Source: Galbula dea (lineage: Eukaryota > Chordata > Aves > Piciformes > Galbulidae). Taken from it: DNA of 64,000 nt. Of the stretch, positions 28,401 through 38,700 are shown in pieces. The stretch is from assembly GCA_013399015.1 (NCBI GenBank), contig VWZX01008142.1, positions 186,001 through 250,000 of the forward strand, read 5' to 3'. Below the pieces are notes generated by a model, which searched no databases, was not told the DNA's origin, and saw nothing but the letters and a program-made list of their open reading frames with translations. A program made the translations under genes and the position numbers. Within the stretch, counting starts at the first letter, position 1. Each line of letters opens with the position of its first letter.

Positions 28401-31103
28401 CTGAAGCTGTTATCCTCTGGTATTTGTATCTTATTTTAATTGGATATTGCCTGAGAAATGGCAGAGTTAACTTTCTGTTTTAAAGAGAGTTTCTCTGACA
28501 ACCTGGGATTTATGTGTTTTTTTTCTAGTACATAATCCTGCCCTGAATTTTTTTCTGAAGATATATGATATGTAAAACAGAAGAACATTACCTAGAGGGA
28601 ATACTGTTCCCTGGATGGAGTATCTGCAATGAATGTTACAAAGGAGCCAGGGGAGGATGATTAATTACTATGTTAATGCACCTATGTACAATAATATATG
28701 ACTCCTTATTAAGAGCCATGTAGCATTACCATACTGTTGCTTTCACAAATTACCCATTTGCTACCAAGAGGGTCAAAACTTAATACTGTGTGTAAGATCT
28801 CCATACGTGCTCTTGTTTTCTTGATCCTTGTCCCACGGGGCAAGAATGTAAGCAATTTGTTGCTGTGAGGGCTGGCAGCCAAGGGAGCTGTATGTCCATC
28901 TGATGTTGTAACAAGCAAGTCTCCGCTAGGAATTTCCATCTGCTTTTCTTCCTGAATTTGCCTACGTGTAATTGCTGTGCTTGGTGATGCTTAACAAAAG
29001 GTGACTAGAAACAGGTTTGTAATTGAACGTTTTCGTAGGATCTCTACCAATAGGAGGAGGGTGTGTGAGTAGCTTGGAGTTGACAAAAACTTTGCATTTT
29101 AAAAGATGGCTTCTTAAAATTCATTCCTTTTCTTGAATTCATGAACTTTTACTGCTGAAATGCAAGGACCTCTGCAAATGAGTAACAAAATCACATCGAA
29201 TCACTTTGATTATTAAAACTTTGGAGGACTCAGTGGAATATTTTGGAGCTCTCTTGCTGCTGCTTTTGTTCCAGCACCATCAAAGCTCTGAAAAGCTTTG
29301 TGTGCGTGCAGCTGTGACCTTTTTTCCCCTTCTAACATGGACTTGTGTGATGCAGGTAAGCCTGCTCCCTCCCCAAAAGATGTGATATCATGAGGAAGAG
29401 GAAGGCTGCTGTGTAGTTCCTTGTGCAGGGAGCAGCTTGGAATCACTACATTCATGATGTTTCACAGCATCATTAACAAAATGAAACTGTGAGGACCTGA
29501 TAGAAGTTGAGAGCAGCCAGCTCTTTGCCCAGCCCCTGCCCAAGCTGAGCATAAGTAGGTCATGTGGCTATCTTTAATAGGCTAGAGGTGGCCCAGGCTC
29601 CATGAGCTGAGAGCTTTAATCAAAGACAGAAAGAGAAGGAAATTGTTCCCTCCAGATACTTATGTGCTGGATGATACTGGCCTTGGCCAAACAGCCTCAG
29701 AAACCTGAGCAGGTTTTCAAATATGTTCTATTTAAATTACACGTGCTGGAACACACATTTGCAGTGAACCTTTGCATCTAATACAGCTACACCAGTGGAG
29801 ATGGAGCTCCATAGCTGGAGCTGTTCTTTGACTTGGAGTGTCTGTGGCCATTAGTGATCATAAAAAAATCTACTGTGGTTACAGTAGGAAACTGTGATGT
29901 AGGAAAGCACTAGATCAGTTTTAAAATCACTACTTCTGTGTTGCACTTGCAGGTCCTTAATTTGAAGGAAATTAAAAAGCTGCCTTAAATACACGTGCAT
30001 ATAAATGTGAGGTTTGCAAGCATAACAGATCCAGTGAATGTAGAAGGAATGGCTTAAAGACACTGCTGAATCTTTTCTGCCCTTTTTTTTGGTGGGCGGG
30101 GGGGTGGGAGGTGGGTCTGTGATTGTTTGGGCTTTTTAATATCTAAACTTTGTGGCATTATCTAAAAATTTACACAAAAGCAGGAAGTTTAGGAGCTCAC
30201 TATTGGAAATGTGGGTTGAGCTTCAATCAGTACTCAGCTTCAAATAACCTGCCCGGTACAGGTTTTGTGTAAGAAAGAATACAGCCCTAATATCAATTGA
30301 GAGAAATGAAATTAGCTCCTTCTAAGGGCTTTGAGCCTCCATGTCTTTTACATTGAAAATGTTCATGGAAGTTGGTGGGCATTTTCAGTATTAGAGGAAT
30401 GCAGGGTTAAGTCGAAAATGTACCTGTTACAACTAGGTAACATCAGAATGAATGCACACAATGTTATACTGCATCCAAATATCACATTTAATTCACCACT
30501 TTTTATACCTTACTGCATGTGGTTCTTGCAGCTCTGAATAATGTTCTTATTTGGTTAGATTTATATACACAGTAAAAGGGGAAGTAACTGCAGCTGTACT
30601 GCTGTCAGCTACAGAGCACGGCACAAATTGTAGGAATTCACAGTGTGGGCTCTACAGAGAGCTAAGCAATTCTTTAAAATACTATGAATAATTCTACAAA
30701 ACACTGCAGGATCCAGCTCTCTGAACCTCATTCAAACAGATCTCTGGCTCCTTTTGGAAGTGTGATTGGTGTATGTGTGTCAGTGAGGGTCAGGGTATTT
30801 TGAGCAGGGAGAGAAGTTACGTACATGTTGAATCTCACACTATAAATCAGAATCTTCGTGGGTAAATAAGCAGGTTCTCATCTCTTGTGACCCAGCTAAG
30901 ACACAGACACTGTACTTTAGGGGTTTGCACATTTTAAGAAAACTGATGATGGCAACCCTTGGAAAGTGGCAAACTGCTCAGAAACAGTAGCAGACCTTGA
31001 AACAGCTGCAGAAATCCCAGGAGGTCCTTTCTTTATGTGGGGCACTGCAAAGAAATTGTTTTGTCCTACCAGGTCCCACAGCACATCAATAAACTTTGCG
31101 AAC
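10405..31103. other. Intergenic, gene-poor DNA
   Basis: About 20.7 kb without a supportable gene. The longest reading frame (15980-16363, + strand, 127 codons) has no recognisable domain, no CpG-rich promoter and no convincing splice context, so I treat it as chance. Two GC-richer patches, near 13.15-13.45 kb and 16.0-16.3 kb, contain no family I know. Simple repeats are AT-rich, for example 19855-19868 and 27150-27250. Some repeat-free stretches, such as 12080-12360 and 23260-23400, could be conserved regulatory elements, which only an alignment can show. Confidence 0.65.
27150..27250. repeat. AT-rich low-complexity region
   Basis: About 100 bp consisting almost wholly of A and T, with irregular TATA, ATAT and TTTA repeats. 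There is no coding potential and no identifiable element. Confidence 0.6.
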
Positions 31104-31122
31104 ATTCTGTGATTCTGTGAAA
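31104..31122 (+). repeat. Possible CR1 3' terminal repeat remnant
   Basis: Two copies of an ATTCTGTG-type octamer resemble the short 3' terminal repeat (ATTCTRTGA) of CR1 LINEs in plus orientation. The sequence upstream is not recognisable as CR1, so this may be a heavily truncated insertion or chance. Confidence 0.35.
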
Positions 31123-32136
31123 TAAGTTAGCTTTTTCTTTGTTCTTGTTACCATTCAGCCACCAAATGTTTGCATTTTACTTGATCTTGCAGGTGTTATT
31201 ACTCTGAATTGTTGCTGCTGCTGTGAGTATGCATGCAACACAAAGCTGACAGAGAAAATATTTCAGCATAGCTTAGTTTATTAGTCTTCCATGTTTAAAT
31301 AAAAATGAAAAAAGAATAGGACAAAGAGGAGAAATAAATACTGATATATACCATCATGAAAATGCCATTCAGTCTGTCTTCTTCCAGTTATTATACTTTG
31401 TAGATAATTCCTAAATTGTACATAAAATATGAACATTTATGTCCAGATCCTTAGCTAGAGTAACTCTGTATCCCTCCATCAGTCCCAACAGACGTGCTAA
31501 TTTACACCTGCTGACATATCTGAGCTATAGTAAGTGCTGTTCACTTTTTTGGACTGTATTTAGGTTTAGATATTTAGTAGAAATATGGTTTTCAAGAAGC
31601 TGAAAACATCAGGATGTCATTTGGGTAACTGCAGAGATAACGGCATGAAGCTGTCCTATAATTGTTATTCAAACAATGCTTACAGTACTTACAGCACTAT
31701 TTGGATTAGGAAAACAGTAAGATCTGAATTAAAACAGGCATGGAAACATTGCTTTATGGTGTGTGATGTTCCTAAGGCATTGCCTCTTAAAGTCACTCCG
31801 TGCAGACCTTGAAGCAGCAGTCACTGGATAGGGGAGGCAGACATGGGCATTGGCCCTGAGGCAGCACAGCCCTTGGAGCACAGGAATGCCTTAGACCTCC
31901 TCTGCCACTTTCTTGGCAGAACTGGTCTTCTCCAGACACCATGGCACTGTTCCTAAGTACACCATATCCTTATGCTCCTGTTCCCTCTATGCAAACATTA
32001 CCTGTGATGTTTGCTGTGTGAACTGTGCAGTTCACTGATGCCAGTCACTGGCTGGATGTGCTGCAAAGAACTGACAGGATTAGGTGGAGCCACTAGGCTG
32101 ATAGATTCATGCTCATGCATGCCACCAAGCACCTGA
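31123..32136. other. Intergenic DNA upstream of the CR1/promoter block
   Basis: About 1 kb with no supportable gene. GC content rises towards the right, and the last 300 bp have no recognisable family. Part of it could be an older, diverged portion of the CR1 element that begins clearly at about 32.14 kb. Confidence 0.55.
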
Positions 32137-32398
32137 GGGACCTGTAAGCTGTGCCACGGGAGGTTCAGATTAGATGTCAGAAAAATTTTCTCCCCCAAGA
32201 GGGTTAACAAGCATTGGAACAAGGTGCCTAGGGAAGTGGTGGGATCATTGTCCCTGGAAGTGTTCGAAAAAACATGTAGGTGTGATACCTGGGGACATGG
32301 TTTGGTGGTGAACATGGTAGTGTTATGTTAATAGTTGGGCGTGATGATCTCAGAAGTCTTTCTGAACCATAACAATTCTGTGATTCTATGATTCTATC
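32137..32398 (+). mobile_element. CR1 LINE 3' fragment, plus strand
   Basis: A 5'-truncated CR1 copy. It shows, in order, the conserved 3' blocks GGGAGGTTCAGATTAGAT, GCATTGGAACAAGGTGCC, GGGAAGTGGTGG, CCCTGGAAGTGTT and GGGACATGGTTTGGTGG, then TGATGATCTCAGAAGTCTTT and the terminal TTCTGTGATTCTATGATTCT repeat. Only the end of the ORF2/3' UTR is present, with no coding capacity. It ends about 320 bp before the start codon of the downstream gene and directly borders the CpG-rich promoter, so it could supply or interrupt distal promoter sequence. Confidence 0.93.
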
Positions 32399-32574
32399 CT
32401 GAACAGGGGCTCTGAAGACAGCTCACCTTGTCCCTGCCTGCCCAAGACCCATGGGCAATGCTGGACTACTCTCAAGGCATCTGCCACAGAGCCTTAAGGA
32501 CCCCCTGCTCCAGAGCCACCTCCGCTGTGACAGTACTGCACAGGGGAAAGGCCACCCGCAGCCCCCCTCCACCT

Positions 32575-32583
32575 CCCCCGCCC
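32575..32583. promoter_or_regulatory. GC box (Sp/KLF-type)
   Basis: CCCCCGCCC, a CCCGCCC-type Sp/KLF motif in the CpG island, about 135 bp upstream of the start codon. Such motifs are common in CpG-island promoters, so binding is inference. Confidence 0.45.
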
Positions 32584-32670
32584 ATGACAGAGCACTGAGG
32601 TGAGTATGCCAAGATAGCGCCCGGCCAGGGTGAGGGAGGGCACCCAGGTGCCGGGGAGAGGAGCTCCATG

Positions 32671-32680
32671 ACCCGCCCCC
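32671..32680. promoter_or_regulatory. GC box next to the X-box-like site
   Basis: ACCCGCCCCC is the reverse complement of GGGGGCGGGT, a good Sp1-type GC box. It directly abuts the X-box-like palindrome to its right, a compact arrangement expected of a core promoter without a TATA box. I see no TATA box nearby. Confidence 0.5.
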
Positions 32681-32694
32681 GTTCCCTGGGCGAC
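32681..32694. promoter_or_regulatory. Candidate RFX X-box
   Basis: GTTCCCTGGGCGAC matches the 14-bp RFX X-box palindrome (GTTRCC-NN-GGYAAC) at 10 of 12 half-site positions. There is one mismatch in each half and the normal 2-bp spacer. RFX-family factors drive ciliary genes through X-boxes close to the transcription start, and this one ends 23 bp before the start codon of a predicted ciliary gene. A further half-site, GGCAAC, lies at 32712-32717. The mismatches and the GC-rich setting leave real room for chance. Confidence 0.5.
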
Positions 32695-32714
32695 GGCGAC
32701 GCCGAGCCGCGGGC

Positions 32715-32725
32715 AACATGGCGGC
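32715..32725 (+). promoter_or_regulatory. YY1-type motif overlapping the start codon
   Basis: AACATGGCGGC fits the YY1 initiator-type consensus AANATGGCGNC. In many TATA-less promoters this motif lies just downstream of the transcription start and includes the start codon. The same bases give a good Kozak context, with A at -3 and G at +4. Which role matters cannot be decided from sequence. Confidence 0.5.
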
Positions 32726-32735
32726 GCCGGCACAG
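32718..32735 (+). CDS. CABCOCO1: CABCOCO1 exon 1 (start codon exon)
   Basis: Encodes MAAPAQ and ends in phase 0 at CAG|GTACTC. I chose this ATG because it has A at -3 and G at +4, sits in the core of the CpG island and joins in frame to exon 2. The donor has a weak +5 position, so another donor is possible. The frame stays open into the intron for about 46 more codons. An out-of-frame ATG at 32668 would overlap this start if it is transcribed. The transcription start is not determinable here. Confidence 0.65.
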
Positions 32736-35700
32736 GTACTCTTACGCGGCGGTTGTGCGCTGCCGTTCTGTCCCGCTGCCTTTCACCGACGTTGGCTCAT
32801 CCCGTGGGACCGGGTGACAGAAGGGCCAGGGCTTAGGCGGCCCCTCCTTCAATTTTATAATTTGTTTTAGATGTCTTTGCTAAGAAATCTCTTTGCTAAG
32901 CTTCTGCGAAGGTAAAAAGGGTAGGGCGTTAAAAAGGCAGCCTGGTTTTTACATACCTGTGTAACCTTCGTCCCCTGGAGGCGTAAGGGGGAGAGAACCG
33001 GCGGAGGGCCTCGGCTGGTGAGCTCCTCACCCACCTTCCACAACTCCCACCGTGCTCAGCAGCTTTCAGTTGGTTAAGACTTGTTTTTTTCAGTGTATTA
33101 ACGTTTTTTAGCCTGTTTGTGGTGGTAGGAATCTCCTAAATTTTGGTTGTTGTGGGAAAGGTGTACCTTGCTTCCAGCAACACCGTGGTTGTATTTCTCA
33201 CCCTTCATTACTTTAGGTAGCCAGAGTGCTCTAGAGGATTTTGCAAATCCACATGATTCTCCCTAATATTTGCCTTTTTTTTTTTTTGTCTTTGTCCTCC
33301 TCCATTTTTTCCCTCATTTTCCACTTTTTGCACTGCAATTTTAGACTTGGTTGGCAGAAGTGTGATTTCTGACAGGCAACTCATCTCGTGTTGCACATTA
33401 AGAGAAATACAAGTTACTCGTCCCAAGAACGTAGAAGGTGTTGCATTAGCTCAGAATTTCTTCTGTAAGTCTGTCCTTAGAGTTGTAGCTACTACAAGAT
33501 CATTTTCTTCTAGCTGAACTGCTTTGTTGTCCTAAGTGGTCAAGAAGTTACTGTGACTGTTGTGGAAGAGAATTTACTGCTTTCAGCCAGAATTATGGTT
33601 GCATCTGTTGGCACACAGTTACCCCAGTGACTTGGTACAAAAGCTTAACATTTAAGTTTCCTTAAATAAATAAATCCTCTTCTGTGTGAAATGTTACATG
33701 TTTTAAATGCTTTGTGGAAAATATATGTGTCTTTCAGAGTATTCTCAGTAAATATTTTGGCAGTTGAAACAGCATAACAGTGGGGTAGTGCAGTCAGATC
33801 ACAGGAAAAGGATACAAGGTGTACTGTATGGGAAATGACAAGCTGTCAAAAATAGATTGTACATCCATTTGAAATGAACTGGTGAAATTTGTGTCGTTTT
33901 TACTCTGTGGCTTTATAAAAGGAATCTTTAGAGGAATTCAGTGAACATTTTTGTGTGTTTTCTATTCCTTATGTATTAGCACTTGTTCTCACAAAACTAA
34001 GCTATTGAGAGTATATTTTCTGCTATCCTGTGTGATTTATTTTTATTGTGAACTCTGTGGAATTGTGCATTTTTATCAATTAAATTACAGAGTCCCCACT
34101 TTTGGCTGAAGCTAGCTTTACTTGGTCTGTTTGTAAACTGTACGGAACACTGTATTCTGCCACTATTTTTGTTACATTGTTTCTTAGATCTTGAGACAAT
34201 GCCTTTTGATTTAAATGTAATATTTTTATAATTGTTTTGACTTGTAATTACTTTCAGCAGAAAGCATACTAGAAAATCTGAATCCTGATTTTAGCAAGTC
34301 CTGCTGCTGCTTTATTTTTAACATTTTTTCCAATAAGTAGTCTGCAGCTGTGAAAACATCAGTGTAGTTTAATGCCATAATACATTTGGTCATCAATAAA
34401 TCCTGAAGTTTGTACTGCATGAAATTTTTGAAACCATATTTTGTTATTAAAAGGACACCATCAGCATCTGTTGCTTAGAATGAACCTCTGAAAGCTTTCC
34501 TGCTGTATAGGTTTTATCTTTTGCATTTGTCATATCTGCATATTTCTCTTTTGAATGTAGTTGAAATTAATGTGACTATTTTTATTTCCTCATTTGTTTG
34601 ACAACAAAAGAAATGGTCTAACTAAAAATAGTAACTATTGATTTTTAAGTTTCCTTTGTGGGAGGGGACAGGTGGAGCCTTTTTAAAACAAAGAGAAGCA
34701 GTGAGTGCATTTCTGTTTCTGCCTTAACTATTTATGTAGACAGATTCAAGATTTTCTTCTTCTGCTGAAGTATTTGACAGATTGATAACAAAATGTGTAT
34801 AATAATACAAATAACAGCCTGTGTTGCTGGTGTGTTGGTTTTTTTTCATTGCTATTTCGATTAAAGTTGTAACAGATATGCAACACTCTTTCAGGGTACA
34901 TCTGTACTGCTGTCAGCAGTATCACTCAGACAGAGGTAGCTGAGCTAGCTTTAAATAAACTAGCTCAGATGCTGGAAATTATCTAGCTGTGGTTGCAGTG
35001 TTTAGTCCAGTCTAATTTCTCTGGTGGAGGGAGGATAAGTAGGATCTTGGGTTCCTTACACTACAGGTGTTTGCTCTAATTGAAGAAAGCTGGGAAGGTA
35101 CTTCTTTGTGAATGTATTTTTGAAAGTGATGGTTTGCAAAGCATGGTGTTGCATTGTCAAACAAATGCCAATAATGTCTTCTGCCACTGAAGAGTGCTTA
35201 TTCCAAAGAATAAGCTTATTTTCCTTTACAAACACTGGTGCTAACTTCCACTGCTGTATTTCAAGGTTTTGGAAAGGCCCTCACCAAAACTGCAGGTAGT
35301 GGAGCATTTTTTCTAGCCAGGGATGACTTATCTGGGGTTCGGGTGTTTGAGAATTTCTTCCCCACCTGCTCAAACACAGGATTATTTTGCAATCTGCTAT
35401 TTAACTATATCACTCTTCAGGTAATATTTTCTGTTTCATGGTGGTTAGTGGATATTGGCTAGAAGATTCAAGGAGGATCTTATTCTTTTGTTTTAGAATA
35501 TCTGATTTGGTATTTTGATTTGATGCTGTTGACACGGGGTACTCAAAACATTTGGAATGATGTATGGAACAGCCAGAATCATTTTATACATTCAGAACAG
35601 CTGAACATTCTTTGAAAGAAAAAACCAACAATAACAACTCTCTAGTAGTAGTCTGTATCTAAATAGGTAAGGCTGCTGCTGGGAGTGTGTGTTGGTGTGA

Positions 35701-38700
35701 TTGATTTGGGGTTTTTTCCCAACACATGAGGTTAGTAGTACCAGAATTAATTCACCTTGGATTACCTCAGTCAGTCACTACAGTTAACAGTAAAATGAAC
35801 AGTAAATTCTTTGACATCAGTGAGCATGCATATAAAATAACTTCTCTTTGAATTTTTGGTGGTAGCTAAGGACAGCAATCAGAAGACAAAACAGCATTCA
35901 GTCAAAATAATTCTAAACTTTAGTCATGTGTGTGTGGAGGTTCTGCCCAACTTTCCACAAATATGGGGCTGTTCAAATGGTTCATGAACTTTCACTACTT
36001 TTTTAAATTACAGAAACATTGATAATTTTAAAAATTAGTTTTCTTAATGATGTACTTTCTCTCCCATAGCTCCTCATCAGTCACTTGGAACAGAATTTCT
36101 TGCTTGCTGATACCTTTGCTTGTTATAGTGAAGAGTGGTTCCACAAATCCATCCTTATCATGAGCAGTAACAAAGACAGGAATGCATTGGTGGGGGATGT
36201 TGCTGCTGGGAATATCATGACAGACACTCAGTGATGAAATGGAGAAATGAGAAGCATTTGCCTTGCCATGTAAACTGTCGGATTTTGATGTGCAGATTAC
36301 AGAGTTTTATCTGCAATACTGAGTTACAACAGCCTGAGTATCTCTTAAGTTTAAACTGCAAACTTTTGTTGGTTAAAGAATATGTTTCTACTGCTAGAGG
36401 ACTTTTAAATGTGTTGAAAGAGATTATGGGTGACTGAGTGCTAGACACCTGGAGTTATTTTTAAATTCATTTTTGTAATCTTATACAGCTTATATATTGT
36501 TGTAGTAGAACACTACATACTAAGACTTCAGCAAATTTTCCCAGAGGTCCTTCTTGCTGTTCATAATTCAGAGGATGAGGTGAGCCTTAGCATCAGCATG
36601 TTAAGTGTGCTGGGCCTGTCGATGTGATGTAGGTTAGAGAGCTTCATACTGTAGTAAGCCAGGTACATACTGGAGGCAGGAGAAAATTCCTTTTTCGATA
36701 AGCTTTTCTCTGACATGATGGATGTTGCATGATACCTTTCAAGAAGCAGTGAGGAATTAGTTTGGTTAAGATTCTTGAGAGCTCGGATAGAAAGTTGCTT
36801 TCCAGAATGTTCAAATTTTTGCCTACTAACCTGTTCCTTACAGCATGAGATGCAAGGGGGAAAAAAAAAAAAAAGAGACTTTTGCTGCACCTCTACTTAC
36901 AGGGCTACTGCTGAGATCTGAATGGTGGAGGAATGTCGTGCAGGTAGCTGAGAGTGAGAGTTTGTTCTTGCCCACACCTGGCCTGTAACCACAGAGAAGA
37001 AGCTGGAAGATAGCTTGAGGAGAACAAAACCACTATCCCTTGAAGTTTCTTATGCTTTCCTTTCTGATATAGTGCTAAATTCCTCATGTTTTACTGATAA
37101 AGTCCATCGTGGATGATACTTGTAAAATGTTAACATTTTGCTTTATTAAGCAGTATGGTCAGAAAGGTACTGACAGGTAATATGCCATTTATATAATGGT
37201 ACATTATATTATTATTACATTATATTATATGCATGATAAAATATCCTGTGTGTTGAACAACCTGAGAGAAAGAGATGAACAGACATCTCTTCAGTTTCTG
37301 AAACATCAATATCAGTTATTATTTTCATTCAACTCTCACTACTTGTAAAGAATTTCTTGTTCAACAGCTCTCTAACATCACTGGTCACTTTAGAAAAGTA
37401 TGTTTTTCCTAATTATTGAAAAATATCTTTCAATAATTACATAATACTAACACATTGAGCTATTTAATTTTTTTTCTAGCTAGAGCATGCAGCTTCAATT
37501 ATATTAACACTGTTGACTGTAGGAGTTACACTGCATGAATTATTGCTAATAAAACAAAAACAAACTGATGTCATGCTCCTAACTATGTGGAAGAAGCCTT
37601 TGTTTACCACATCCCTGCTGTTCAGATAAGACATTGTATCAAAGACTCACTTTACAGTTCAAAACCATTATTTTTCATATTAAAATACATATGAAAATAG
37701 TATAGTTCTTAATCAGAGGAAAAAAGGTAGACTGTCCAGTAAATGTTCTTTGTTGCTCTCAGTCCTGTTTTGTCAGTCTTGAGTGTTGTGATTCAGCTAG
37801 TCCCGGAGTTTTACATATATCTTGCAGTTTGGCAGCAGCAGGGGGAGTAGTGTAGCTTTTTTTGGGGGCTCTCCTCCACGAGTGTGAGAGTTAGTTGATT
37901 ATTAGCCCAGAACAATGCTGTTCAGGCTCAAAAAACAGCCCATGTTAGGAAATCTTCCACCTCTCTCTCTGTTTAGGTGAGCTAGAAACATTATTCTACA
38001 AGCTTTGCCTGTCTGCACTTCTGTGAAGCCCAAGTCCCACAGACGTAGAAGAGTACCTGCTACAAGTAAATTATGATCACTTTTTGGGTCCTGGTGCAGA
38101 AGCAGGTCAGGTAAATTAGACTCAACGTCATGAGGCTGGAAGGGGCCTCTGGGACAGGACCCGGTTCAACTGCCTGCTCAGAGCTGGGCCAGCATTGAAT
38201 GCAGACTAGGACTTTATCCAGTTAAGTCTTGAAATCCTGCAAGGATGGAGATTATTGCACCTTTCTGAGTAGCCTATTTGTAATGTTTGATTTTCTTCAT
38301 AGTCAAATGTTTTGCCTTAATGCTGTACCATGCTAATGTGTTGTAGGTCCCTTCCAACTGAAATATTCTATGGCTCTTATCCCTTGTTCCCTTGCCATGC
38401 ACTTCTGCAAGGAGTCTGACTCATCTCACATTATAAAATGTGCTTTGACACCTCACTTTGTCACCTACTTATTCTATTCTAAATCTTTTTTTTCTACTGA
38501 TTTCTTACTGAAGTCTCTGGTCAAATGTTTTTGGTCAGTGACACACACAAAATAAAAATAAAATAAATAAAATGTTCCTATTTGTGTAAGACCAGTGCAT
38601 TGTTGGTTCATGCTCAATTTGTTATCCCCTGTACCGTGTAGACACTTGTATTTCCTATAAGGAACTGCCTGCTCTGTTACAAACACACTGACCCTCCTGA

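Larger units (their letters stand above)
32480..33060. promoter_or_regulatory. CpG island at the gene promoter
   Basis: The only dense CpG cluster in the window. CpG dinucleotides are frequent from about 32.52 kb and densest between 32.61 and 32.86 kb, for example in GCGACGGCGACGCCGAGCCG just before the start codon. Flanking DNA is CpG-poor. The cluster covers the presumed transcription start, exon 1 and the first few hundred bases of intron 1. Boundaries are by eye. CpG islands usually mark constitutively unmethylated promoters. Confidence 0.85.

Noticed and set aside
31998..32315. 105-codon minus-strand frame
   Set aside because: It runs mostly antisense through the CR1 3' fragment.
32423..32733. 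Overlapping minus-strand frames in the CpG island
   Set aside because: High GC removes stop codons. The frames are antisense to the promoter and exon 1 and contain no family I know. Divergent transcription is possible but not supported here.
32668..32735. Upstream ATG in the promoter as alternative start
   Set aside because: It is out of frame with exon 2 after splicing at 32735 and has a weaker context. It is at most an overlapping upstream frame if included in the transcript.
36561..36890. 109-codon minus-strand frame in intron 1
   Set aside because: Its start lies in the complement of a poly(A) tract, giving a run of Phe, and no domain is recognisable.
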